A program made the position numbers and the translations under genes. From assembly GCF_009720725.1 (NCBI RefSeq), contig NZ_WNKT01000034.1:1-44644 (forward strand): 44,644 nt of DNA. Direction: 5' to 3'. This document shows positions 16,375 through 24,493 of this stretch, in pieces. The notes under the pieces are model-generated. The model saw only the letters and a list, made by a program, of their open reading frames with translations, had not been told where the DNA came from and did not search any database. This stretch comes from Allochromatium palmeri (GTDB lineage: Bacteria > Pseudomonadota > Gammaproteobacteria > Chromatiales > Chromatiaceae). Each line of letters opens with the position of its first letter. The first letter of the stretch is position 1.

Positions 16375-19300
16375 TTAGTCGGCAGAGCCTTGCCGGACAA
16401 GGGAAGGATTTACCCAAGCGCTCGGAATCCGAGCAAACTCCCGACTGCCCGCGCCGCTCGGCACACTGACTCCATCGATGAAGGCCGCCGCAGTGGCCGT
16501 CTCGTTGGCGAGCAGCAGAAACAGGGCCTGTGTCTGCGGGTCATCCTCCAACTGCCGGCGCAGTTCACCGAGCCAGGTGTCGACCAGACCATAGCGACCG
16601 ATGAGTCCAGGATCGGTGAGCAGAACCGGGCGATCAGCCGCCCTGATTTCCTCGGCCATGGCCGGCAGAACCCGGCGCACCAGCCCCTGCAAACGCGACC
16701 AGTCGACACTGCCGGAGTCGGCGGCATCGGCCTTCAAGACGACCTGCCAGTTGGGCGGATTGGCCATGCCGTCGCACAGACGGTGCAGATGGCGCAGCAG
16801 TAGCGCATCGAAACTGACCACCTGCAACGCGAAGGTCTCGGCGAGATGCTGCTGCGCCCGCTGCCACAGCCGGGGCCTGACCGAAAGGGCCAGGAAACGC
16901 CCGGCATCGAGGGCGTTGCGGACGCGCTGCTCGAACGCCTTCAGCTCGCGCGCCAGCGAGTCATCCCCGACTTCATGCCGGGTGTAGTGAACGCTGGTCC
17001 GGGTGGCGGCGAGGGTGGAGCTGCCGTCGCCCAGCGCACCGGCCCGTGGCAGACAGTAGGCCCCGCGCTTGCCGCCATGCTCGACTTGGGGATCCCAGAT
17101 GAACCCCAGCTCAAGGCGGTTCAGCAGGGCGTCGAGCTGCGGCCGCCCGGGAAGCGGCAACGCCTCGGGATAGCGGCCCTGGATGCGGTCCTGCACCTCG
17201 GCCACTGAGAGCCTGGGCGTACCGAGCAAGGCCCCCTGGGCCAGCTCAAGACTGCGCTCGGCGGGCATCCCCTTGGGGTAGAACTCCGCACGGCTGGAGA
17301 GCGCCGCCCCCTGCGAGGCGGCGACGGCCAGACGCAGCAATCGATGGTTGCTGAGACCGGCGAAGGAGTCCGGGGCCGGGAGCGCGCGGATACGCTCCAG
17401 GGCGCGCAGCGGCGACAGCAGCGGCTGTTGCTCGGCGCATTCGTCCGCGAGCTGGCCGAGCGCCTCGGCATAGTCCGCCAGCGCCTCGCCCAACCCCTGA
17501 GTGTCGTCGGCAATGAGCATGCGCTTACCGCACCGGCGCAGAATCCAGCGCGACTCCTGACGGGCTAGCTCAGTCTCGATCGCGGCCCGCACCACGGCCT
17601 GCGCCCAGCGATCGCGAATCGGCGAGGGCTGGACCGAGCCGCGACGCAGCAGGATGGCCTCCCCCAGCTCGACGGCCGTCATGACGCCGCCCTGCTCTGC
17701 GAGGAGCTTGGCGACATCCTGGCGTAATTGGGTGATGAATCGGTTCTTGCCCCACTGCGCCAGAACGCGCGCCAGCAGATCGCGTGCGGCGGCGGACTCG
17801 ATACCGATCTCGGCACCGAGGGTGATCAGGGTGGGCCAATGGACGTTGTCCGCCGCTCGGGCGCCGGCGGCGTCGAGACGGCCCAGGTATTCGGTGAGGA
17901 AGCGGTAGCGATCCTGGTCGGCGGCCTTGGTCGGGGGCGGGCGGAGGCGGCGCATCAGTTGGTCGACGCTGATGAGCAGGCCCTCGCCCTCGATCGGAGC
18001 GGATGAGATCGCATCGCGGCCGGTCCGGCTGGACTCTGGAGGCGCAAGACGCGCCTGTAGGCGCGCGATCACCTCCGAGAGTTCGCGCCGGGTTTGGGTG
18101 CCGACACCCGTCATGCGGACCAGCTCGTTGCGCGGCAGACGGATGAGTTCGCCGACGCTGTTGATGTGGAGCCGGCTCAGGGTATCCAGTGCCTGGGCGG
18201 AGAGCGGGAGCAGGCCGATCTGAGTGTCGAGCCGGGCCTCGCCGATCGGGCAGGGTTGCACAGCGACGCCTTCGCCAGGGTGCTGGGTCGTCTTCCGTTT
18301 GGCTTGGTCGAAAGGCTGACGCCAGGCGCGGCGCATGTCCTCGGCATTGCCGAAGCGCGCCTTGACGTCCCGGGCGAGCGCCGTGCGGAAAAACCCGGCC
18401 AGGCCATCACGCACGCTCGGGTCGAAGACGGCGGGATCGATCTCCAGGGCGCCTTCGATCAGGGGCGGCAGCCCCTCCCCGTCCGCCCAGGTCGGCAGCC
18501 GGCCGGTCGCCATCTCGTAGAGCGTCAGGGCGGCGGAGAAGCGCTCGGCGTAGTCGTCCCAGCGCCGGCGGCCTGGGTCGCGGATGAAGGGGTCCATGTA
18601 GGCCAGGGTGCCGGCGGTGAAATTCTCAGCACCGAGGCTCGCCAGCGAGAAGTCGAAGAGCACCAGATGCAACTGCCGGCCCTGTTTCATCAGGCCGATG
18701 TTCTCCGGTTTGATGTCGCGGTGCGAGAGACCCTTTTCCTCCAGATGGCAGAGGGCGCTCAGGAGGTCGTCGCCGAAGCGTTCCAATAGCTCGAACTGAA
18801 TGGGACCGAGCTTGCGCAGACGCTCAGCGAGCGTGCCCTCGGCGGCATAGTCGAGGATGAGGCCGGTGTGACCGAGAAAATCGTGGGTCTCGTGGTAGGC
18901 GATGACGGCCTGATGGCGCAGCTTCTTCAGTGTCTCGGCCTCCTGGCGCAGGCGCTGGTTGTGCTCAGGACTGGCGGCCAGTTTGAGCACGCGCTCCTGC
19001 CCGCGCTGCTCGACGACGAAGGCCACCGAGCTGGCCCCGCGCCCCAGGCGCTTGGTCACCCGGATGCCGCCTTCAAAGGTGTCGCCGGCGCGCGCGGCGG
19101 CGGGATCGACACGGCGCTCGCTGTCGGGACGGCTGAGCTCGTCCTCGACCAGGGTGAGGTACTCGATGAATTCAGCGACCGAACCGATGCGACTGCCGGT
19201 ATCCGGATGGGTGGCGTATTGGATGAGGTCTTGCAGCTCGCGACCGGCGCCGTTGAGCGCATCGGTGATCTGCAAGCCCTTGCCGCGACTGAGCTTGTCT

Positions 19301-20586
19301 TGCAGTTCCAGACCGTTCGCGGCGGGCGGCTGGCCGGTGAAGAGCAGGTAGGCGATGGCGCCGAGCGAGAAGACGTCGAGATAGACGCTGTCGCTCGCGC
19401 CGGCGCTCAACGTCTCGGCGTGGGCCTCGAGCGCTAGATAGGGACCGGCCTCCTCCTGGAGGATGCAGCTCAGGTGGCTGAGCGCCGTCAGCGCCCGTGT
19501 TTCGCCATCGAACGCACGCCGCGCGGTGGCCCAGTTGGCGATCTTGACGGAAAGACCTCCATCACCGTCGTCGCGCACATAGAGGCTCTGCGGGCTCAGC
19601 GCGCGGTGATAGAGCCGTTTGCCATGGGCAAAGCGCACGGCTTCAGCGATCTGGCGCAGCAGCGTCAAAGCCGCCAGCGTCTCCAGCCGCTGGCCGGCGC
19701 CGAGTCCGATCAGGAAATGATCGAGACGCACGGCGGCGGGATCGTACTCGTAGACCAGGGCCGGCCCCTGGTCATGCTGCTGATAGTCCCGCGCCTGGAG
19801 GATGCCGGGATGCTCGATGCCTTCAAGGAGCCGAAACTCCAGTTTGGCGGCATTGCGCAGGGTTGCGGCCTCCTGCTCGGATTTGCCGTGGGTGAGATAG
19901 AGACGAATACGCCGCTGCACGCCGGTCTCGGAGTGGGTCGCGAGCCAGTCCTGGAAGTGATCCGCCTCGTCCAGCAGCGTATTGAGCGCGTAGAGTCCGA
20001 CGCGCCGCGCACGCAGGGATTCCTTGATCCCGGCTTCCTCAAGGGCGCGCGCGACGGCCTTGGAGATCGGCCGGTCGAGCGGGCGATGCGTCCAGCCACT
20101 GTCGATGTGACAGAGCGCCTCCATGACGTTCTTGCGGGTACAGACCTGAAGGCGCGCCGGCCCCTGGAGCCTGTTGACGACGTTTTCGGCAGACAGGAAG
20201 ACCAGCGTCTGGATGAACGGGAGACGCTCCTTCGCCTTCAGCGCCGAGCGCTGGCTCTCAAGCAGGGATTTGAGCTTCTTGGCCTTGCGATCGGCCAGCA
20301 GGCGCGGATTGTCGAAGACGCGACGGCGCCCCTCGCTGATCCAGACCCAGGCGCCGGCATCGCCGCTGATTTCGCCGGGGTGAGACTTGATCTCGACGAG
20401 GAAGAGTCCTTTGGGTGTCAGGACGAGGGCGTCGATCTCGTTGATGGAGCCGTCTTGTGCGATGAATTCGAAGTTGGCCCAGACACGGTAGGGCTCGTGA
20501 TCGGGCAGCCGCTCTTTGAGAAAGGCCAGCGCCTCACGCTCCCAGGCGAAGTCCGAGGGGGTTATCTGCTTCCAGAGCTTATCCAT
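16375..20586 (-). CDS. pglW: BREX-2 serine/threonine kinase PglW (NERD, pseudokinase, kinase)
   Basis: A 1403-residue protein from the preferred start MDKLWKQITPSDFAWEREAL, which matches the start of the NERD domain (roughly residues 10-130; FLVEIKSHPGE). A first kinase-like region follows, with HRALSPQS (327-334) and IANWATAR where HRD and DFG should be, so it is probably inactive. A second kinase domain (about 508-770) has GRGASS, Lys535, HRDIKPEN (622-629) and DFS (645-647). A helix-hairpin-helix segment (RMTGVGTQTRRELSEV) and a long C-terminal region follow. The frame stays open upstream to 20781, but that extension looks non-coding. PglW is the kinase of BREX-2/Pgl and heads this operon. 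Confidence 0.93.
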   Translation of the reverse strand: MDKLWKQITPSDFAWEREALAFLKERLPDHEPYRVWANFEFIAQDGSINEIDALVLTPKGLFLVEIKSHPGEISGDAGAWVWISEGRRRVFDNPRLLADRKAKKLKSLLESQRSALKAKERLPFIQTLVFLSAENVVNRLQGPARLQVCTRKNVMEALCHIDSGWTHRPLDRPISKAVARALEEAGIKESLRARRVGLYALNTLLDEADHFQDWLATHSETGVQRRIRLYLTHGKSEQEAATLRNAAKLEFRLLEGIEHPGILQARDYQQHDQGPALVYEYDPAAVRLDHFLIGLGAGQRLETLAALTLLRQIAEAVRFAHGKRLYHRALSPQSLYVRDDGDGGLSVKIANWATARRAFDGETRALTALSHLSCILQEEAGPYLALEAHAETLSAGASDSVYLDVFSLGAIAYLLFTGQPPAANGLELQDKLSRGKGLQITDALNGAGRELQDLIQYATHPDTGSRIGSVAEFIEYLTLVEDELSRPDSERRVDPAAARAGDTFEGGIRVTKRLGRGASSVAFVVEQRGQERVLKLAASPEHNQRLRQEAETLKKLRHQAVIAYHETHDFLGHTGLILDYAAEGTLAERLRKLGPIQFELLERFGDDLLSALCHLEEKGLSHRDIKPENIGLMKQGRQLHLVLFDFSLASLGAENFTAGTLAYMDPFIRDPGRRRWDDYAERFSAALTLYEMATGRLPTWADGEGLPPLIEGALEIDPAVFDPSVRDGLAGFFRTALARDVKARFGNAEDMRRAWRQPFDQAKRKTTQHPGEGVAVQPCPIGEARLDTQIGLLPLSAQALDTLSRLHINSVGELIRLPRNELVRMTGVGTQTRRELSEVIARLQARLAPPESSRTGRDAISSAPIEGEGLLISVDQLMRRLRPPPTKAADQDRYRFLTEYLGRLDAAGARAADNVHWPTLITLGAEIGIESAAARDLLARVLAQWGKNRFITQLRQDVAKLLAEQGGVMTAVELGEAILLRRGSVQPSPIRDRWAQAVVRAAIETELARQESRWILRRCGKRMLIADDTQGLGEALADYAEALGQLADECAEQQPLLSPLRALERIRALPAPDSFAGLSNHRLLRLAVAASQGAALSSRAEFYPKGMPAERSLELAQGALLGTPRLSVAEVQDRIQGRYPEALPLPGRPQLDALLNRLELGFIWDPQVEHGGKRGAYCLPRAGALGDGSSTLAATRTSVHYTRHEVGDDSLARELKAFEQRVRNALDAGRFLALSVRPRLWQRAQQHLAETFALQVVSFDALLLRHLHRLCDGMANPPNWQVVLKADAADSGSVDWSRLQGLVRRVLPAMAEEIRAADRPVLLTDPGLIGRYGLVDTWLGELRRQLEDDPQTQALFLLLANETATAAAFIDGVSVPSGAGSREFARIPSAWVNPSLVRQGSAD

Positions 20587-20761
20587 ATTTATGTACGCTG
20601 CGAGCGTCGTCAGGGCCAATGGATGAGCACAAAATACCGAATTTTTTCTGGTGACTTCAGACCATCGGCCCGGCATTGGCTCAAGCCCAAGATCGCGGAC
20701 GAGACCACTTTCCGTCAAGAGGTGCTTACGGTCTGCCACACAGCCATTGGCAGTGACCTTT

Positions 20762-20820
20762 GGCTCACGCATGAGCCGCAAATCGATTTGTGGCTCATGG
20801 ATCGCGTTTTATGAGCCACA
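20762..20820. promoter_or_regulatory. Phased GGCTCA/TGAGCC inverted-repeat array upstream of pglW
   Basis: Four hexamer half-sites alternate in orientation: GGCTCA at 20762, TGAGCC at 20772, GGCTCA at 20792 and TGAGCC at 20812. Start-to-start spacings are 10, 20 and 20 bp, so all lie on one face of the helix. They build larger palindromes: 20770-20799 (30 bp, one mismatched pair, core CAAATCGATTTG) and 20789-20820 (10-bp perfect arms TGTGGCTCAT/ATGAGCCACA). The array lies about 180-230 bp upstream of the pglW start. An operator or a cruciform-forming site is inferred; no matching regulator is known. Confidence 0.45.
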
Positions 20821-20963
20821 CATGAATTGTTTGGCACATCCTCGGAAAACGTGAACCCACGACAGCTCGCAGGGATGGCATCCAGGTCGGCTCACTCACG
20901 GCCGGGCGACATCGCCCGCACCATCCGCAGCACACCGCGCCCATAGGCGCGCGCCACGGCTGC
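20792..20963 (-). repeat. Direct repeat copy 1 (about 172 bp)
   Basis: This segment matches 35994-36164 at roughly 80-85% identity in the same orientation, with about one indel. Both copies start with GGCTCATGRATCGCGTTTT then ATGAGC. On the minus strand both encode the same protein tail, AAVARAYGRGVLRMVRAMS, then (P/S)GRE and a stop. Most differences within that tail are synonymous. The repeat is therefore probably the 3' end of a gene plus its downstream hairpin. The gene family is not recognised. Confidence 0.75.
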
Positions 20964-20984
20964 ATCCTTCCAATGATGGTAGCG

Positions 20985-21290
20985 CCCGACACCCAGCTAC
21001 AGATCCCCCGGAGCCGAGGCGCACGTTGGGTCTCCAGGATCTGCGCCGTGCGCGCCACCGGGGCAGTCCCTTGAGGAAGGGCGGATAGCGCGGAATCTCA
21101 GGCTTCGGCCCGACCGAGGCCGGCGCACGGCGGTCGTCCCGGTTCGAGACACTGTCTGGCGGGGCGTGAAAGGCGGACCAGGCCGCCTGACAACGGGCGA
21201 TCAAGCTCGACATGCGCAGGCACGGGCGCGACTGACAGCGGCGGCCAATCACACTCAGGCCGTAGCAGGCCTGAATACTACGACTCACGA
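20985..21290 (-). pseudogene. Remnant resembling a conjugative relaxase (TraI/MobH) N-terminus
   Basis: The minus strand carries PKPEIPRYPPFLKGLP, then, after a frame change, VARTAQILETQRA. The pair resembles the start of the TraI_2/MobH domain of ICE relaxases, which begins with a conserved RYPPF..GLP segment followed by a helix. Nothing of the HD-type core follows; instead the sequence runs into repeat copy 1. It is a frameshifted, truncated remnant at best. The assignment rests on one motif. The stretch 20821-21311 shows no other gene. Confidence 0.35.
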
Positions 21291-21311
21291 GTGCGGTCTT
21301 CCTTGTGAACT

Positions 21312-21338
21312 GTTAGATTTTTTATTAAATTATCTAAC
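21312..21338. promoter_or_regulatory. Inverted repeat and RBS upstream of abiEi
   Basis: GTTAGAT and ATCTAAC form perfect 7-bp arms around a 13-bp AT-rich spacer, directly before the Shine-Dalgarno AAGGAGG (21339-21345) and the abiEi ATG at 21351. AbiEi antitoxins of other species repress their operon by binding inverted repeats in the promoter, so this is a likely operator. The segment is strikingly AT-rich relative to its surroundings. Confidence 0.55.
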
Positions 21339-21350
21339 AAGGAGGCTGCC

Positions 21351-21962
21351 ATGAACACATCTCAAGCCATCCGCGAGCGCATTGCGGCTCAACCTGTTGG
21401 AGCACCTTTCACCCCGGCCCTATTTGCAGGGTTGGGGTCGCGTGCGTCCATTGATCAGACCCTGATGCGCCTGACCAAGGAAGGTCTCATCGAACGCCTC
21501 GGCCGTGGTCTCTACACCGTCCCCAAAACCAGCCGTTTTGGTCTGAAAATCATGCCCTCGCCAGAAACGGTGGCGCAGACAGTAGCGGCTACCGAAGGAG
21601 CCTCCATCGAAATGCACGGAGCCGAAGCCGCTCGTCGTTTTGGTTTCAGCACCCAGGTGCCGGCCCAGCCGGTCTTCTACACCACCGGCTCGTCTCACAC
21701 CGTGCGGATGGGCAAGCTGCAGGTACGACTGCAGCACGTCGCGGCGCGCAAGCTAGCACTGGCCGGTCGTCCAGCGGGTCAGGCCTTGTCCGCACTCTGG
21801 TACCTCGGTCGTCGGCAAGTCACGCTGGCCACGTTCGAGCGTATTGCCGCCAAACTGCCGCCGAGCGAATTCGAGGCTTTACGTAGCGCCAAGTCCTTGA
21901 TGCCGGCCTGGATGGTCGAAGCCCTTCGCCGGTATGAGGAAGGCACGGTGGCGCATGGCTGA
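21351..21962 (+). CDS. abiEi: AbiEi-family antitoxin (type IV toxin-antitoxin)
   Basis: A 203-residue protein with an N-terminal winged-helix region (SIDQTLMRLTKEGLIERLGR followed by GLY) and a C-terminal AbiEi-type domain (HGAEAARRFGFSTQVP, FYTTGSSHTVRMG). It resembles DUF6088/AbiEi antitoxins, which repress the operon and counteract the AbiEii nucleotidyltransferase. It has a strong Shine-Dalgarno AAGGAGG. Its stop overlaps the abiEii start by 8 nt, as in functional pairs. It looks intact although its partner does not. Confidence 0.85.
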   Translation: MNTSQAIRERIAAQPVGAPFTPALFAGLGSRASIDQTLMRLTKEGLIERLGRGLYTVPKTSRFGLKIMPSPETVAQTVAATEGASIEMHGAEAARRFGFSTQVPAQPVFYTTGSSHTVRMGKLQVRLQHVAARKLALAGRPAGQALSALWYLGRRQVTLATFERIAAKLPPSEFEALRSAKSLMPAWMVEALRRYEEGTVAHG

Positions 21963-22425
21963 CATCCACCGCGAGCACTACTTCGACCTCCCCGTCAGCG
22001 ATCAAGCCGATGTGCTCCAGAGCCTGGCGCCCGTGATGGGACGCCGGGCCGAGATCCTCGAAAAGGACATTTGGCTGTGCCAGGTGCTCGACATCCTGTT
22101 TCAGCTTCCATGCCGCAAGCCCATGGCGTTCAAGGGCGGCACCTCGCTGTCCAAGGTCTACAAGGCGATTGAGCGCTTCTCGGAAGACATCGACGTCACG
22201 GTCGACTACCGCAGCCTGGTAGCCGATGCACCTGAACTGGAATCCATCACCAGCAACAGCCGGCGCAGGCTGATTCCCGATCAGCCACTGCTGGACGCTT
22301 TACGCCAGGATTACCAAGCGATGCTGGCTGCACAGATGTTCTACGGCGACACCCTGGCATTCGAGACCATCGTGGCGCGCCTGCGGCAGCTGGAAGCTGA
22401 AATCAACAGCATTGGTCGCCGCTGA
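21955..22425 (+). CDS. abiEii: AbiEii-family nucleotidyltransferase toxin, internally deleted
   Basis: The N-terminus is a clear AbiEii/AbiGii nucleotidyltransferase: EKDIWLCQVLDILF, then FKGGTSLSKVYKAIERFSED and IDVTVDY, the GS...D.D polymerase-beta-like site. The C-terminus, DALRQDYQAM...FETIVARLRQLEAEIN, is also the usual family ending. At 156 residues it is about half the usual length (about 300), so the middle is missing, joined in frame near residue 105. The active-site strand survives, but the fold is probably broken. Translation starts inside the abiEi stop region (ATGGCTGA). It is likely inactive as a toxin. Confidence 0.8.
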   Translation: MADIHREHYFDLPVSDQADVLQSLAPVMGRRAEILEKDIWLCQVLDILFQLPCRKPMAFKGGTSLSKVYKAIERFSEDIDVTVDYRSLVADAPELESITSNSRRRLIPDQPLLDALRQDYQAMLAAQMFYGDTLAFETIVARLRQLEAEINSIGRR

Positions 22426-22439
22426 AGCGGCCTACCACG

Positions 22440-22683
22440 GCGGGGAGGAAAAGAAAGACATCTACGTCAGCGCGCCTGGAGGCGATTACCCCGACGATTC
22501 TCGCCCGATATGCTTTGGGAGACTGGGGCGATTTGGACGAGGAGGACTGCCAGCAACTACCAAGCCCTCAAGGACGGCTCTCGGCTGCTGAGCGCCTACC
22601 GGATTCACGATGACCTGAAGGTCTGGGTCATCACCGAGTGGGACCGCTCGGCAACGACGATTCTGCTGCCGGAGGACTACTGA
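22440..22683 (+). pseudogene. Frameshifted small conjugative-element protein
   Basis: One frame reads TILARYALGDWGDLDEEDCQ. After a shift near 22560 the other reads NYQALKDGSRLLSAYRIHDD, then [22 protein letters not shown] and a stop. Together they match a small (about 100-residue) protein common on plasmids and ICEs, with a GDWGDL motif and the ending [14 protein letters not shown]. Its function is unknown. A single frameshift separates the two halves. It supports a conjugative-element origin for this stretch. Confidence 0.6.
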
Positions 22684-22699
22684 TTGCAGCCTTCAACGG

Positions 22700-22945
22700 T
22701 GTGCCGGATAATGTGCGGCCCGATTCAATCCGGGCTGCCGCTTCGGCCAAGTGTTCCGGTGCCAGATGCGCATACCGGAGCACCAAGTCATAGCTCGACC
22801 AGCCACCCATCGCCATCAAATCCTGCAACGATGTTCCGCCCTGAACATGCCAGCTCGCCCAGGTATGTCTTAGATCGTGCCAGCGGAAATCTTCGATCCC
22901 AGCGCACCCCGTCCCGAATGCACTCACGGCGCACCTGGAACTGTC
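22700..22945 (-). pseudogene. Tyrosine recombinase (integrase) C-terminal fragment
   Basis: The minus strand encodes [20 protein letters not shown], then [16 protein letters not shown] and APEHLAEAA. This is the catalytic end of a phage/ICE-type tyrosine recombinase, with the LRHTWAS arginine-histidine box and the Tyr nucleophile in RYAHL. The N-terminal arm-binding and core-binding domains and the first catalytic Arg are absent. Upstream in the same direction the sequence becomes a GGDEF gene. No tRNA gene is recognisable nearby. Confidence 0.8.
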
Positions 22946-22964
22946 CCCAAAGACAATAGATCTC

Positions 22965-23315
22965 GCCCTGATCGCGCGCCTCGTCCCAATGCAGCACGCG
23001 ATCGATGGAGGCACAGAGCGCGCTCAGGACACGATCGCCCTGGAGATGACCGTAGGTGTCGTTGATGCGCTTGAAGTGATCGAGATCCAACAGGATCAGT
23101 GAGAGCGGATAAGCCGTGTCCTGAGCCCGCTGGATGGCGGTGTCCAGATACACATCGATCTTGAGCCGATTGGACAGGCCCGTGAGCTTGTCGGTCGTGG
23201 CGATGCGGGCGATCTCGGTGAGGGCTTGTTGCAGCTCCTGAGTCTTTTTGTTGACGAGGCGTTCGAGCACCTGATCTCGTGCGTGCGCCTGATCGTGGGC
23301 CGATCGATCACCGCG
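22965..23315 (-). pseudogene. Truncated GGDEF diguanylate cyclase fused to integrase sequence
   Basis: The fragment has a coiled-coil lead (VLERLVNKKTQELQQAL) and the first half of a GGDEF domain ([44 protein letters not shown]). The GG(D/E)EF active loop is missing because the frame runs into integrase-derived DNA. A GTG at 23270 could start a 160-residue chimeric product ending at 22788, but catalysis is impossible without the loop. Upstream, coding potential in this frame stops near the end of the preceding small periplasmic gene, so the sensor region is lost too. Confidence 0.75.
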
Positions 23316-23634
23316 ATGACCGCCCCTCGAAGCAGGCCAGTCCCGTACCCGTGGCGAAGGCTTCGCATGAGCTCATGTAGGAGACGCTGTTGTCGCGGTG
23401 GATGGCCACCACATGACGCCCGCCCTTGGCACAGGCCACGGCGACCAAGGCATCCGAATTCGAGCCAGTGCCGAGTGCGCGTGTGCGCTCGATGGCCTGA
23501 CAGTCGTGCCCGGCACGGGTGATGACGACCTGGAAGGCTTGCTGGGCCAGCTGGGCGACCGCAGGCGATGCGGCTACGGTAAGAACCAGCGCCAGAAGCC
23601 AACCGCGCCCCTGTGACAGCGATGTATCGATCAT
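23308..23634 (-). CDS. Small exported protein, unknown function
   Basis: A 108-residue protein with a Sec signal peptide (GWLLALVLTVAASPAVAQ, cleavage after AVA-Q). The mature part has three or four cysteines: HDCQAIERTR, VACAKGGRHVV, YMSSCEAFATGTG and ACFEG. Similar small cysteine-bearing periplasmic proteins are known, without a function. Its ATG overlaps the stop of the upstream beta-lactamase remnant (ATGA). The C-terminus may be altered, because the GGDEF fragment begins immediately after it in another frame. Confidence 0.55.
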   Translation of the reverse strand: MIDTSLSQGRGWLLALVLTVAASPAVAQLAQQAFQVVITRAGHDCQAIERTRALGTGSNSDALVAVACAKGGRHVVAIHRDNSVSYMSSCEAFATGTGLACFEGRSSR

Positions 23635-23855
23635 TGCACAATCTCCTTGGCTTGCAGTGCCTCGCGCGTCAGGCGCTGACGCCATGACAGCGCCTGTTTG
23701 TCGGTCTGCAACGATGACAGAACCAGCGTACCGGTGAGGCCGCGTTCGACGAAGAGGCGCGCGATGTCCGGGTCTTCAGCGACAGCCGGATGCGACACCA
23801 GCAGCAGAGCCAACATCCAGAGGATGAACATGCGCCGAGCGATGCAGAATTCCAT
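23631..23855 (-). pseudogene. Class D beta-lactamase-like gene with internal deletion
   Basis: The N-terminus has a signal peptide (MFILWMLALLLVSHPAVAED) followed by DIARLFVERGLTGTLVLSSL, typical of OXA-type enzymes before the first active-site motif. Within a few residues it passes to QRLTREALQAKEIVQ, which resembles the usual OXA C-terminus. Only 74 residues remain of about 260. The STFK, SxV and KTG motifs are all absent. It cannot hydrolyse beta-lactams. Family assignment is by eye from the two ends. Confidence 0.55.
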
Positions 23856-23938
23856 GAGCGTTCCAGGGTGGTCGGGGACAGAGATCATGGATGATAGCCT
23901 GAACCCGATCCCGCTCGTTATCCGTCAGGAGATTCGTC

Positions 23939-24493
23939 ATGTCTATCGATCAGGAGGCTCTCGAACGCGCCCGCGCCGCCTGGACCTTTCGCGGCCAGCA
24001 GCGCCCCGCCTTTGCCCATGTCCCCGGCGCCGGACAGGAATCGGTCTGGGACTATCCGCGCCCGCCGCTGTATGTCCGCGATGCGCGCCTGATCGAGATC
24101 CACGCCGGCAACCGGTGTCTGGCCCGATCCGATGTCAGCATCCGGGTGCTGGAAACTGGCAGTCCGCCGAGCGTCTATCTGCCGTTCGACGCCTTCGATG
24201 CTTCCATGCTGCGCCCCTCGCCACGCCGCACCCTGTGCGAGTGGAAGGGTGAGGCGCACTATTGGCATGTCCAGGGCTCGGACGGACTCATCCGCGACGC
24301 GCTCTGGAGCTATCCCGACGCCGAGGGCGACGCGGCGGTAATCGCCGGCTGGCTGGCCGCCTATCCCGCGCGGCTGCGCTGTGTCGTCGCCGGCGAGACG
24401 GTCCGCCCGCAAGCCGGCGGCTACTATGGCGGCTGGATCACCGCCGAGATCGTCGGGCCCTTCAAGGGCGAGCCAGGGACTAGGCATTGGTAG
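23939..24493 (+). CDS. DUF427 domain-containing protein
   Basis: A 184-residue protein whose core matches DUF427: a leading VWDYPRPP, then RSDVSIRVLETGSPPSVYLP and EWKGEAHYWHV, and the closing ALWSYPDAEGDAAVIAGWLA. Family members are small beta-rich cytosolic proteins of unknown function. A Shine-Dalgarno (AGGAG) lies near 23928. Its end overlaps the convergent transporter gene by 14 nt. Confidence 0.85.
   Translation: MSIDQEALERARAAWTFRGQQRPAFAHVPGAGQESVWDYPRPPLYVRDARLIEIHAGNRCLARSDVSIRVLETGSPPSVYLPFDAFDASMLRPSPRRTLCEWKGEAHYWHVQGSDGLIRDALWSYPDAEGDAAVIAGWLAAYPARLRCVVAGETVRPQAGGYYGGWITAEIVGPFKGEPGTRHW

Noticed and set aside
20587-20781. 65-codon N-terminal extension of PglW
   Set aside because: The extension runs through palindromic upstream DNA and has no family similarity; PglW homologues start near MDKLWKQ.
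19474-20814. 446-codon open frame antisense to pglW
   Set aside because: Mirrors the NERD and pseudokinase region of PglW, which has family motifs; no independent support.
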